From an uncultured Prevotellaceae bacterium (GTDB lineage Bacteria > Bacteroidota > Bacteroidia > Bacteroidales > Bacteroidaceae), in NCBI GenBank assembly GCA_900315565.1, contig OMZS01000019.1:1-63698 (forward strand): 63,698 nucleotides of DNA, given 5' to 3'. The first letter of the stretch is position 1. Each line of letters begins with the position of its first letter. Below the pieces are notes generated by a model. The model was given only the letters and a program-made list of their open reading frames with translations. It was not told where the DNA came from and made no database searches. Of this stretch, positions 1-8,501 are shown in pieces. The position numbers and the translations under genes are program-made.

Positions 1-183
1 CGAGTTCCTGAGAAAGAAAAGAAAGAGCGAACAAGGAATGTCCGCTCAATTAGAGATTATTAACTAAATATACTTGCAAATTTCCATAGGAAGCAAGGGA
101 GGGGAGGGGCTGGCGCATCGGAAGACATGAATAGTGCCTTGAACGAAGTGAAAAAATCAAACTAGAAAAAACTCATCATCATT

Positions 184-217
184 CACGACGTTGCGTGTAA
201 ATTTTCTAGAGAATTTG
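184..217 (+). repeat. Dispersed CTAGA palindrome element, copy 1
   Basis: CACGAC (184-189), 8 nt, then TAAATTTTCTAGAGAATTTG (198-217). It has the same hexamer, spacing and palindrome as five other intergenic sites in the window. This copy lacks the GAAAATRAC extension seen in others. Confidence 0.7.
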
Positions 218-278
218 CCAATAACTCACGGCAATATTTTCACAAAACAATGCTTTACGGATTTATCTCACGACGTTG

Positions 279-346
279 TTTCCGTAAAGCAGCGGTTTAC
301 GAAAATAACGCTCGGCATTGCAACAGAATTTTCTAGAAAATTTTGG
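279..346 (+). repeat. Dispersed CTAGA palindrome element, copy 2 (long form)
   Basis: Small hairpin CGTAAA/TTTACG, GAAAATAAC (301-309), CTCGGC (311-316), 8 nt, then AGAATTTTCTAGAAAATTTT (325-344). The whole 68 bp aligns without gaps to the copy upstream of lolD (10802-10869). It sits about 50 nt upstream of the parC -7 box. Confidence 0.75.
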
Positions 347-397
347 CGTAAAAGCACTTTTTACGGCTCTGCCATCGGTTTTCTCAATATTTTTGCT

Positions 398-405
398 TAC
401 TTTTG
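398..405 (+). promoter_or_regulatory. Probable parC -7 box (TACTTTTG)
   Basis: The TAnnTTTG match lies 27 nt before the parC ATG. No convincing TTG is present 19-21 nt upstream, so only the -7 half is supported. Confidence 0.45.
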
Positions 406-431
406 CTGCAAAATAACTGAAAACCGTAGAT

Positions 432-3245
432 ATGAAAGACGACGACCAGAACAACGAATTGAACGAATCGAACGAATTGGGCGAGGAAAACAACGAATTG
501 AACGAATCGAACGAATTGGACGAATCGAGCGAAATGGGCGAGGAAAACAATGAATCGAACGAATCGAGCGAGGAGAGTACCGAAGGCACCGAGGCAGAGG
601 GAACCACGGAGCATTCGGACTATAAGCCTGTGAGCCGTTTCGACGCGGCTGCCGTTCACCATCTTTCGGGCATGTATCAGAACTGGTTTCTCGATTATGC
701 CAGCTACGTGATTCTGGAACGCGCCGTGCCCCACATAGAGGACGGTCTAAAGCCCGTGCAACGGCGAATTCTGCACTCAATGAAGCGCATGGACGACGGG
801 CGCTACAACAAGGTGGCCAACATTGTGGGCCACACCATGCAGTTTCACCCCCACGGCGACGCATCGATTGGCGACGCACTGGTGCAATTGGGCCAGAAAG
901 ACCTGCTCATCGACACGCAAGGCAACTGGGGCAACATTCTGACGGGCGACCGCGCCGCCGCGCCACGATATATCGAGGCCCGGCTGAGCAAGTTTGCCCT
1001 GGAAGTGGTGTTCAACCCCAAGACCACCGAGTGGCAGCTGAGCTACGACGGCCGTAACAAGGAGCCCATCACACTGCCGGCCAAATATCCGCTGCTGCTG
1101 GCGCAGGGCGCCGAAGGAATAGCCGTGGGCCTCAGCTCGAAAATACTGCCGCACAACTTCTGCGAGTTGTGCGACGCCGCCGTGAGCTATCTGCACGGCG
1201 AGGAGTTTCAGCTGTTCCCCGATTTCCAGACGGGCGGCTCGATAGACGTGAGCAAGTACAACGACGGACAGCGCGGCGGTGTGCTGAAAGTACGCGCCAA
1301 GATTGAGAAACTGGATCAGCGCACGTTGGTGATTCGCGAGATACCGTTCTCGAAAACCGTGAGCACCCTGTGCGAGAGCATCACCAAAGCCATAGAGAAA
1401 GGAAAAATCAAGGCGCGCAACGTCACCGACCTCACCTCGGCAGAGGTGGAGATACAGGTGCATCTGACGCCGGGCATCTCGCCCGACAAGACCATTGACG
1501 CGCTCTATGCCTTCACCGACTGCGAAATCAACATTTCGCCCAACTGCTGCGTCATTGAGGACAACAAACCGCAGTTCCTCACCGTGAGCGACGTGCTGCG
1601 CCACTCCACCGACCGCACCATGGGCATTATTCGCCAGGAACTGCTCATTCGCCGCCGCGAACTGCTGGAGCAGCTGCACTTCTGCTCGCTGGAGAAAATA
1701 TTCATCGAGGAGCGCATCTACAAGGACAAAAAATTTGAACAGGCTCCCAACATCGACGCCGTCTGCGAGCACATCGACGACCGTCTGACGCCCTACTATC
1801 CGCAGATGGTGCGCGAAGTGACCAAGGACGACATACTGAAACTGCTGGAAATCAAGATGCAGCGCATCCTGAAATTCAATAAGGACAAGGCCGACGAGCT
1901 CATTGCACGCATCAACGCCGAGATAGCCGAGATAGACCGCGACCTGGACAACATGGTGGAAGTGACGGCCGACTGGTTCCGCCACCTGAAAGAGAAATAT
2001 GGTGCCGACCATCCGCGACTCACCGAAATCAAGAGCTTCGACACCATCGAGGCCGTCAAGGTGGTGGAGGCCAACGAGAAACTATACATCAACCGACAAG
2101 AAGGATTCGTGGGCACGGGGCTGAAGAAGGACGAGTTTGTGTGCAACTGCTCGGACATAGACGACATCATCATCTTCTACCGCGACGGACGCTTCAAAAT
2201 TATCCGCGTGGCCGAGAAAGTGTTTGTAGGAAAGAACGTGCTCTACGTGTCGGTGTTCAAGAAAAACGACTCGCGCACCACCTACAACGTCATCTACCGC
2301 GACGGAAAGGACGGAAAATGCTTTGCCAAGCGATTCAACATGACCAGCTTCACCCGCGACCGCGAGTACGATCTTACCAAGGGCACGCCGGGCAGCCGCA
2401 TCATGTACTTTACCGCCAACCCCAACGGCGAGGCCGAAATTGTGAAGGTGGCCCTGCAGCCCAATCCCAAACTGAAGAAGCCCGTGCTGGAGTTCGACTT
2501 CAAGAACGTGCTGATTAAGGGGCGCGGCGCAACGGGCAACCAGATTTCGAAACACGCTGTGGCCCGCATCGGACTGAAAAGCCACGGCCACTCTACGCTG
2601 GGCGGACGCAAAGTGTGGTTCGACCCCGTCATCAATAGGCTCAACTACGAGGAGCACGGCAACTATCTGGGCGAATTCAACGATACCGACAGCATACTGG
2701 TGGTGCTCGACAACAACGACTTCTACATCACGAATTTCGACGTAAACAACCACTACGAGGACAACATCAGCCGGCTGGAGAAATACGACGCCGACAAGGT
2801 GTGGACGGCCATTGTTTATGATGCCGACATGAAAGGATACCCTTACATCAAGCGTTTCAACATGGAGGCCATCAAGAGCAAGCGCAACTTCGTAGGCGAG
2901 AACAAAAACTCGCGCCTGGTGCTGCTCACCGACACGCCCTATCCGCGGCTTCTCGTCACCTACGGTGGCAAAGACGCCTTCCGCGGCACCGAGGAGGTGG
3001 ATGCCGAACAGTTTGTTCAGGTGAAAGGATTCAAGGCTCACGGCAAACGCCTCACCACATATGAGATGGCCAGCATCGAAGAGCTGGAACCCACACGCCA
3101 ACCCGAGCCAAAGTCCGAGGAAGAAACGCCTGAAACACCCGACACCAACATGGACGATGAGAACGTGGACCCCATCGCCAAGAAAACCGACCGGCAGATT
3201 ATAGACGAGCTCACCGGACAGTTGAGTCTCTTTCCCGACGAATAA
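432..3245 (+). CDS. parC: DNA topoisomerase IV subunit A (ParC/GyrA family)
   Basis: Breakage-reunion subunit of a type IIA topoisomerase, which unlinks daughter chromosomes together with ParE. The winged-helix/tower core starts near residue 80. The active-site tyrosine is Y180 in AAAPRYIE, and the HPHGDAS motif is at 139-145. The C-terminal half is the DNA-wrapping beta-propeller type. Compared with gyrase A it has the Bacteroidetes ParC-like form, and I see no clear GyrA box. Length is 937 residues. About 75 extra N-terminal residues are an acidic Asn/Glu/Ser tract built from repeats of the type NNELNESNEL. ATG 432 is used because the tail is in frame and the -7 box at 398 sits just upstream. 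The following two genes are on the same strand with short gaps. The choice of ParC over GyrA is by overall similarity from memory. Confidence 0.9.
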   Translation: MKDDDQNNELNESNELGEENNELNESNELDESSEMGEENNESNESSEESTEGTEAEGTTEHSDYKPVSRFDAAAVHHLSGMYQNWFLDYASYVILERAVPHIEDGLKPVQRRILHSMKRMDDGRYNKVANIVGHTMQFHPHGDASIGDALVQLGQKDLLIDTQGNWGNILTGDRAAAPRYIEARLSKFALEVVFNPKTTEWQLSYDGRNKEPITLPAKYPLLLAQGAEGIAVGLSSKILPHNFCELCDAAVSYLHGEEFQLFPDFQTGGSIDVSKYNDGQRGGVLKVRAKIEKLDQRTLVIREIPFSKTVSTLCESITKAIEKGKIKARNVTDLTSAEVEIQVHLTPGISPDKTIDALYAFTDCEINISPNCCVIEDNKPQFLTVSDVLRHSTDRTMGIIRQELLIRRRELLEQLHFCSLEKIFIEERIYKDKKFEQAPNIDAVCEHIDDRLTPYYPQMVREVTKDDILKLLEIKMQRILKFNKDKADELIARINAEIAEIDRDLDNMVEVTADWFRHLKEKYGADHPRLTEIKSFDTIEAVKVVEANEKLYINRQEGFVGTGLKKDEFVCNCSDIDDIIIFYRDGRFKIIRVAEKVFVGKNVLYVSVFKKNDSRTTYNVIYRDGKDGKCFAKRFNMTSFTRDREYDLTKGTPGSRIMYFTANPNGEAEIVKVALQPNPKLKKPVLEFDFKNVLIKGRGATGNQISKHAVARIGLKSHGHSTLGGRKVWFDPVINRLNYEEHGNYLGEFNDTDSILVVLDNNDFYITNFDVNNHYEDNISRLEKYDADKVWTAIVYDADMKGYPYIKRFNMEAIKSKRNFVGENKNSRLVLLTDTPYPRLLVTYGGKDAFRGTEEVDAEQFVQVKGFKAHGKRLTTYEMASIEELEPTRQPEPKSEEETPETPDTNMDDENVDPIAKKTDRQIIDELTGQLSLFPDE

Positions 3246-3278
3246 CGGTCTGCACCGACTTTAGCCATTGCCCACTGC

Positions 3279-4136
3279 ATGAATCAGAAGAATACAAACA
3301 TAAGCCTGCTGCTGGCGTTGGTCTTTGCGCTGGCACCGATAGCATTCCCCACCCCACTCCGCGCGCAAAGCGACTCGGCCGAAGTGGCGCTGAACTGCTG
3401 GTCTCCCCCAGTGGTGATGCCGCAAAAGACGTGGCTCATTGGGCTGGGCAGCGCCGAAGTGCTCGATACCTACCTCTCGCAGGAAAAGCACCGGGGCTTC
3501 ACTTTGCAATTTGTCAGCCAGACAGAGAAACCTGCGCGGGGAAAACACATGTCGCAAGTGCTCGACCAGCAAATCAGCCTGCTCAATGCCCACAACCGCG
3601 CAGACAACGGCAACCAGATAGGCGCCGACTACCGCTTTCAGTATGCCCTGCGCCACAACTGGCTGCTGGCAGGCGGACGCCTGCGACTGAATACGGGCGG
3701 TGGCGTGGATGCCAACATAGGTTTTCTCTACAACACGCGCAACGGCAACAACCCCGTGCAGGCCAAGCTGGCTCTAAACCTCGCGCCGTCGGCCTCGGCC
3801 GAATACACTTTCTACCGCAGGCACCATTCGCCCCTTTACCTGCGCTACGAGGCTACATTTCCGCTGGCCGGGCTGATGTTCTCGCCCAACTACGGACAGT
3901 CGTACTACGAAATTTTCAACCGGGGCAACTACGACCACAACGTCGTGCCCACCACCGTCCTGGCCACACCGTCGCTGCGCCATGCGCTGACACTCGATTT
4001 CAAGCTGTGGGGCCGCTGGGTGCGCGCAGGATACATGGGCGACTACCGGCAGTCGAGCGTGAACAACCTGAAGTATCACAGCTACTCGCACATGCTGGTG
4101 GTGGGAGTAACCACCAGAGGCAAAAAAGAAAAATGA
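3279..4136 (+). CDS. DUF3316-type secreted beta-barrel-like protein
   Basis: 285 residues. The N-terminal signal peptide (hydrophobic core about 9-25, then LRAQS) predicts export. The stretch around residues 50-75 (GLGSAEVLDTYLSQ) fits the DUF3316 family, which is known almost only from Bacteroidetes. The rest is rich in aromatic residues and alternating strands (DYRFQYAL, YLRYEATF, LTLDFKLW), consistent with a small outer-membrane barrel. Function is unknown. It lies 33 bp after parC and its TGA is one base before the next ATG, so it is probably co-expressed with the downstream protease. Confidence 0.7.
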   Translation: MNQKNTNISLLLALVFALAPIAFPTPLRAQSDSAEVALNCWSPPVVMPQKTWLIGLGSAEVLDTYLSQEKHRGFTLQFVSQTEKPARGKHMSQVLDQQISLLNAHNRADNGNQIGADYRFQYALRHNWLLAGGRLRLNTGGGVDANIGFLYNTRNGNNPVQAKLALNLAPSASAEYTFYRRHHSPLYLRYEATFPLAGLMFSPNYGQSYYEIFNRGNYDHNVVPTTVLATPSLRHALTLDFKLWGRWVRAGYMGDYRQSSVNNLKYHSYSHMLVVGVTTRGKKEK

Positions 4137-4137
4137 C

Positions 4138-5184
4138 ATGAAAAAGAACCATCAGCCCTCCGGCAACCTAACATCCAGGCTCGGCAGACGGTTTGCCATG
4201 GCAGCTGCCATGCTGGCGACGCTGCTGTGCACGGCTTGCGTAAATGAGGAAGAGTTTGCCAACAACCCAAGGGGAAACTTCGAGGCTCTGTGGAAAATCA
4301 TGGACGAACACTACTGTTTCTTCGACGAAAAGAACATCAACTGGAACGACATTCACCAGAAATACAGTCTCCGGGTGAACGACGGCATGAGCAACAGTCA
4401 GCTGTTTGAAGTGCTCGGACAAATGGTGGGCGAACTGAAAGACGGCCATGTGAACCTGTACTCGGCATTCAACGTGGCACGAAACTGGAGCTGGGAAGAG
4501 AACTATCCCACCAACTTCAGCGACACACTGCAACGCAAATACCTTCGCACCGACTACCGTATAGCCAACGGAATGCAATACAGGATTCTCGACGACAACA
4601 TAGGATACATCTACTGCGGCAGCTTCAACAATGAATTTGGCGCGGGCAACCTGGACGAGATTCTGCTTTATCTCGCTCCCTGCAACGGGCTGATTATGGA
4701 CATTCGCTGCAACAGCGGCGGACAGATGACATCGGCAGAGGAACTGGCGGCGCGATTCACCAATGAGACACTCACCGTGGGCTATCTGCAGCACAAAAAC
4801 GGCAAGGGGCACAACGACTTTTCGCCGCTTCAGGAACAGAAACTTAAACCCAGCAGCGGCATAAGATGGCAGAAAAAGGTGGTGCTGCTCACCAACCGCA
4901 GCGTTTACAGCGCGGCCAACGAGTTTACTCAGTACATGCGCTGCTGTCCCAACGTGACCATCGTGGGCGACCATACCGGCGGCGGTGGCGGACTGCCTTT
5001 CAACAGCGAACTGCCCAACGGATGGGGCGTAAGATTTTCGGCCTGCCCCACCTACGACCACAACAAGCAGAGCATAGAGGGCGGCATAGACCCCGACTAT
5101 TTTGTGGCACAAACCGACGAGGACATGCGCGACGGAAAAGACACCATCATAGAGTTCGCGCGAAAACTGATAACGGAAAATTGA
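4138..5184 (+). CDS. S41-family serine protease lipoprotein
   Basis: 348 residues. A hydrophobic leader ends in a lipobox-like LLCTAC, which predicts a lipid-anchored periplasmic or surface protein. The tail-specific protease fold is visible in GYIYCGSF, MDIRCNSGG (conserved D and NSGG) and NRSVYSAANEF with the likely nucleophile Ser, followed by the glycine-rich loop HTGGGGG. I do not see a PDZ domain, so this is the short S41 type rather than CtpA. Its start lies one base after the stop of the DUF3316 gene, implying translational coupling. Substrate unknown. Confidence 0.8.
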   Translation: MKKNHQPSGNLTSRLGRRFAMAAAMLATLLCTACVNEEEFANNPRGNFEALWKIMDEHYCFFDEKNINWNDIHQKYSLRVNDGMSNSQLFEVLGQMVGELKDGHVNLYSAFNVARNWSWEENYPTNFSDTLQRKYLRTDYRIANGMQYRILDDNIGYIYCGSFNNEFGAGNLDEILLYLAPCNGLIMDIRCNSGGQMTSAEELAARFTNETLTVGYLQHKNGKGHNDFSPLQEQKLKPSSGIRWQKKVVLLTNRSVYSAANEFTQYMRCCPNVTIVGDHTGGGGGLPFNSELPNGWGVRFSACPTYDHNKQSIEGGIDPDYFVAQTDEDMRDGKDTIIEFARKLITEN

Positions 5185-5262
5185 TAAGGAATAATTGACA
5201 AGGGATAATTGACGATTGACAATTGTAATCATAAAGTTCAATGTTCAAAGCTCAAAGTTCAA
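5185..5262. repeat. Short imperfect direct repeats
   Basis: After the protease stop come repeats of the type ATAATTGAC (about 5190-5222), then repeats of AAAGTTCAA (about 5233-5262). The second set runs into the first codons of the next gene, so the first ten or so residues of that ORF are repeat-derived. Confidence 0.6.
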
Positions 5263-6050
5263 AGAATAAAGAAACCATCCGACTGACCAACCTCGCCATT
5301 GGTTACCAGCAGAAAAGCAACACCAAAACGGTGGCCACAGGCATCAATGCCGCCATCAACGGCGGCGAGCTGACCTGCCTCATCGGTGCCAACGGCGTGG
5401 GGAAATCTACCTTGCTGCGCACGCTCTCGGCATTCCAGCCAAAACTGGACGGCAGCATCAGCATCAACGGCAAGGACATCGGCCACTACAGCGACAAGCA
5501 GCTGGCACGGACCATCGGCGTGGTGCTGACAGGCCGCCCCGACGTGCAAAACATCACCGTGAGCGAGCTGGTGGGCTTGGGCCGCAGCCCATACACGGGG
5601 TTCTGGGGAACGCTCAGCGACGACGACAAAGCCATCGTCGCCCGCGCGCTGCAAATGACGGGCATCGCTCACCTGGCCGAACGCATGATTCAGACACTGA
5701 GCGACGGCGAGCGGCAGAAAGCCATGATTGCCAAGGCACTGGCGCAGCAGACACCCGTCATCTTTCTGGATGAGCCAACAGCATTTCTCGACTTTCCAAG
5801 CAAGGTGGAAATGATGCAGCTGCTGCAACGCCTGAGCCGCGAGACGGGCAAAACCATCTTCCTCTCGACCCACGACCTCGACCTGGCCCTGCAAATTGCC
5901 GACCGCCTATGGCTCATGGACAAAGAGCACGGCGTAAGCGTGGGAACACCCGCCGAACTGGCGCAAAGCGGCGTGCTCGGCCACTTTATCAATCGTGAGG
6001 GAATCTGCTTCGAACCCGAGACATTGACAATAAAAATAACAAAATGCTAA
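5241..6050 (+). CDS. Importer-type ABC transporter ATP-binding protein (FecE/BtuD-like)
   Basis: 269 residues as given. It has Walker A GANGVGKST, signature LSDGERQKAMIAKAL, Walker B VIFLDEP and the switch histidine in STHDLD. It resembles ATPases that energise uptake of iron-siderophore or cobalamin. Such genes normally sit beside a permease and a binding protein; none is adjacent here, so it is an orphan in this window. The first residues (MFKAQSSKNKE) come from a direct-repeat array. The true start may be further in, since the conserved fold only begins around TIRLTNLAIGY. Substrate cannot be told from sequence. Confidence 0.8.
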   Translation: MFKAQSSKNKETIRLTNLAIGYQQKSNTKTVATGINAAINGGELTCLIGANGVGKSTLLRTLSAFQPKLDGSISINGKDIGHYSDKQLARTIGVVLTGRPDVQNITVSELVGLGRSPYTGFWGTLSDDDKAIVARALQMTGIAHLAERMIQTLSDGERQKAMIAKALAQQTPVIFLDEPTAFLDFPSKVEMMQLLQRLSRETGKTIFLSTHDLDLALQIADRLWLMDKEHGVSVGTPAELAQSGVLGHFINREGICFEPETLTIKITKC

Positions 6051-6057
6051 ATTTTAT

Positions 6058-6088
6058 TTGGTAATTACACAAATTTGAATTACCTTTG
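6058..6088 (+). promoter_or_regulatory. Promoter of the tRNA-Leu/tRNA-Val unit
   Basis: TTG (6058-6060), 20 nt, TACCTTTG (6081-6088). This matches the Bacteroidetes primary sigma consensus, with the predicted start a few bases before the tRNA at 6100. The TTG overlaps sequence just after the ABC gene. Confidence 0.75.
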
Positions 6089-6099
6089 CAACCGATATC

Positions 6100-6181
6100 G
6101 CGCTAGTGGCGGAATTGGCAGACGCGCCAGACTTAGGATCTGGTGTCTTACGACGTGTAGGTTCGAGTCCTATCTGGCGCA
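6100..6181 (+). tRNA. tRNA-Leu (anticodon TAG)
   Basis: The acceptor arm GCGCTAG pairs with CTGGCGC. The anticodon loop CTTAGGA gives TAG, there is a long class II variable arm and a normal T-loop TTCGAGT. Discriminator A at 6181; CCA is not encoded. Confidence 0.95.
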
Positions 6182-6219
6182 CGAACAACAGCCACAAGGC
6201 CACATCAACAAACCAACAA

Positions 6220-6293
6220 GTCGGCATAGCTCAGCTGGTTAGAGTATCACCTTGACATGGTGGGGGTCGTTGGTCCGAATCCAACTGTCGACA
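6220..6293 (+). tRNA. tRNA-Val (anticodon GAC)
   Basis: The acceptor arm GTCGGCA pairs with TGTCGAC. The anticodon stem TCACC/GGTGG carries the loop TTGACAT (GAC). The T-stem GTTGG/CCAAC is intact, but the loop reads TCCGAAT, so position 55 is C rather than the near-universal T. It lies 38 nt after tRNA-Leu and shares its promoter. Confidence 0.9.
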
Positions 6294-6295
6294 CG

Positions 6296-6342
6296 AAAGA
6301 AAAAGCCAAGCAACTGAAAAGCAGCTGCTTGGCTTTTTCTTT
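6296..6342. terminator. Bidirectional terminator after the tRNAs
   Basis: A 17-bp perfect stem (6296-6312 and 6326-6342) with A-run and T-run flanks and a 13-nt loop. It serves the tRNA unit on + and the galactanase gene on -. Confidence 0.85.
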
Positions 6343-6406
6343 TATAATAATTTCCGATTTTTGCCCGATTTCGTGCACGTTCGGCAAATGTAATGCGGGG
6401 CATACT

Positions 6407-7435
6407 CTATTTCTGAAGACGGGCTGCCGCCTCGGTGAAAGCCTCCATGATGGCAGTGGGACGGCCATTGGCAAAGGCTCCCAAAGGATAGTGGCCCTCA
6501 AGCTCGGGTGCCCAGTAGAAAACGCCATGGCAATGGCCGTCGGTGTCGGAGCTGGCAGCACGAATGAGCTGCTGCATGAACTGTTTGCCCTCGTTGGGAC
6601 GCTTCACCTCGTAGCCAGTCTCAACAATCATGCTCTCGGTGCCGTATTTCTGATAGAGGCGCTTGATATTGGCCACCACTTTTTGCAGGGTCTCGGCATC
6701 GCTCTGAGTGAGATGAGCCTCGCGGTCCCAGTAGGGATAAACGCTGAGCCCAATCATGTCCCAGCGGGCACCATAGCGGCGCAGACCGTCGAAGATGAAG
6801 TCGTAGCGGGCAGCATCGCAGCCGCCGTCGAGATGGACGATGCACTGGGCATCGGGATAGACGCTCTTCACGGCCTCGTAGCCAGCATCGGTAAGTCCGG
6901 CGTACTGCTGCATGTTCTCTTCGGCGCGCCCCATGGGCCAGAGAAAACCGTGAGTGGTTTCGTTGCCCACCTGCACCCATCGCACGTCGATGTTGTGCTG
7001 CCGGAGCAGCTGCAGCGTTTCGCGGGTGTGGGCAGCCAGGGCGAATTTCATTTCGTCGTAGGTGAAATACTGCCAAGTGGCGGGAATGGGCTGTTTGGCA
7101 GGGTCGGCCCACCAGTCGCTGTAGTGGAAATCAACCATGACGGCCATGCCATAGTAGCGGGCGCGGAGAGCCATGGCGAGCACATCGTCCTGATTGCAGA
7201 AACCGCCGCGCGGATTCACCCACACGCGCAGGCGAACGGCATTGAGGCCCAACTCGTGCATGAGAGCGGTGTTTTCGCGCAGCTGTCCCTGAGCATTGTA
7301 GAGGCGCTGGCCACGCGATTCCAGCTCAGTGGTGCCGCTGATGTCGGCACCCAGCCAAAAAGGCCTGTTCTGGCCCGTGGCCGAAAGAGCCATGAGCCAG
7401 AACAGGCAAAGAAGGGTTATTTGTTTTCGAATCAT
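6407..7435 (-). CDS. GH53 endo-beta-1,4-galactanase (arabinogalactan)
   Basis: Cleaves beta-1,4-galactan side chains of pectin, probably in the periplasm or outside. 342 residues with a signal peptide (cleavage near SATGQ). The (beta/alpha)8 fold shows LGADIS near the start, WVQVGNET with the acid/base E159, and MIVETGY with the nucleophile E272, both as expected for clan GH-A. It follows asd by 17 bp on the same strand, so the two may be transcribed together, an odd pairing of amino-acid synthesis and polysaccharide breakdown. No SusCD pair is nearby. Confidence 0.9.
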   Translation of the reverse strand: MIRKQITLLCLFWLMALSATGQNRPFWLGADISGTTELESRGQRLYNAQGQLRENTALMHELGLNAVRLRVWVNPRGGFCNQDDVLAMALRARYYGMAVMVDFHYSDWWADPAKQPIPATWQYFTYDEMKFALAAHTRETLQLLRQHNIDVRWVQVGNETTHGFLWPMGRAEENMQQYAGLTDAGYEAVKSVYPDAQCIVHLDGGCDAARYDFIFDGLRRYGARWDMIGLSVYPYWDREAHLTQSDAETLQKVVANIKRLYQKYGTESMIVETGYEVKRPNEGKQFMQQLIRAASSDTDGHCHGVFYWAPELEGHYPLGAFANGRPTAIMEAFTEAAARLQK

Positions 7436-7452
7436 CGCGCAAGAGGGATTGT

Positions 7453-8463
7453 CTATTTCACGTTGCCCTCCTTGATGAGGTACTCGGCAATCTGCACCGC
7501 GTTGAGGGCAGCTCCCTTGCGAATCTGGTCGCCACTGAGCCAGAAAGTAAGTCCGTTGTCGTCGGCAAGGTCCTTGCGCACGCGGCCCACATAGACATCG
7601 TCTTTGCCGGCGGTTTCGAGCGGCATGGGATACTGCAGGTTGGCGGGGTCGTCAACCAGCGTACAGCCGGGAGCGGCAGCAATGGCGCGCTGAGCCTCTT
7701 CTACACTGATGGGGCGCTCGGTTTCAATCCAGACACTCTCAGAGTGGGCGCGCAACGAGCTGACACGCACGCACATAGCCGAGCAACGGGCATCGGTGTG
7801 CATGATTTTGCGCGTCTCGTTGTACATCTTCATCTCTTCCTTGGTGTAACCGTTGGGCTGGAACACATCAATCTGCGGAATGACGTTGTAGGCCAGCTGA
7901 TGGGGGAACTTCTTCACCGTGACAGGCTCGCCATTGAGCAACTCGCGATACTGCTGCTCGAGCTCGGCCATGGCGGCTGCACCGGCACCACTGGCACTCT
8001 GGTAGCTGCTGACATGGATGCGGCGGATGTGCGACAGCTGCTCCAACGGCTGCAGCACCACGACCATCATGATGGTGGTGCAGTTGGGGTTGGCAATGAT
8101 GCCGCGAGGACGGTTGAGCGCGTCGGCGGCGTTGCACTCGGGCACCACCAAGGGCACGTCGTCGTCCATGCGGAAAGCACTGGAGTTGTCGATCATCACG
8201 GCTCCGTATTTCGTAATGTCGGCGGCGAACTCTTTTGAAGTACCGGCTCCGGCACTGGTGAAGGCGATGTCGATGTCGCGGAAATCGTCGTTGTGCTGAA
8301 GCAGTTTTACCTCTATCTCTTTGCCACGGAACGTGTATTTACGGCCGGCACTGCGCTCACTGCCAAACAACACTAGTTCGTCCATGGGGAAGTTTCTTTC
8401 TGCGAGAATGCGGAGAAATTCTTGTCCTACGGCTCCGCTCGCGCCAACAATTGCTACTTTCAT
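7453..8463 (-). CDS. asd: Aspartate-semialdehyde dehydrogenase
   Basis: Makes L-aspartate 4-semialdehyde from aspartyl phosphate with NADPH, feeding lysine/diaminopimelate, threonine and methionine synthesis. 336 residues, normal length. The nucleotide-binding motif VGASGAVGQ is at the N-terminus. The catalytic cysteine is C128 in NPNCTT, and the later substrate-binding segment [10 protein letters not shown] includes the conserved His. Divergent from the antiporter gene, with mirrored promoters between them. Confidence 0.95.
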   Translation of the reverse strand: MKVAIVGASGAVGQEFLRILAERNFPMDELVLFGSERSAGRKYTFRGKEIEVKLLQHNDDFRDIDIAFTSAGAGTSKEFAADITKYGAVMIDNSSAFRMDDDVPLVVPECNAADALNRPRGIIANPNCTTIMMVVVLQPLEQLSHIRRIHVSSYQSASGAGAAAMAELEQQYRELLNGEPVTVKKFPHQLAYNVIPQIDVFQPNGYTKEEMKMYNETRKIMHTDARCSAMCVRVSSLRAHSESVWIETERPISVEEAQRAIAAAPGCTLVDDPANLQYPMPLETAGKDDVYVGRVRKDLADDNGLTFWLSGDQIRKGAALNAVQIAEYLIKEGNVK

Positions 8464-8501
8464 AAGTCTATTATCATTTTACGGGTTGTTGAAAAAATCG
8501 C

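Larger units (their letters stand above)
1..431. other. Intergenic region upstream of parC
   Basis: I support no complete gene here. Two frames run open from the left edge (to about 63 and 67), and either could be the last 20 or so codons of an upstream gene; neither is recognisable. The rest holds two copies of the dispersed CTAGA palindrome element (184-217 and 279-346). It also holds an 11-bp perfect inverted repeat (TGCTTTACGGA at 251-261 and its complement at 281-291) and a -7-like box TACTTTTG at 398-405 that probably starts parC. Confidence 0.5.

Noticed and set aside
777-2012. 411-codon minus-strand open frame
   Set aside because: Antisense to the parC core.
6257-7594. 445-codon plus-strand frame beginning inside tRNA-Val
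   Set aside because: Starts in a tRNA, crosses a terminator and is antisense to the GH53 gene.
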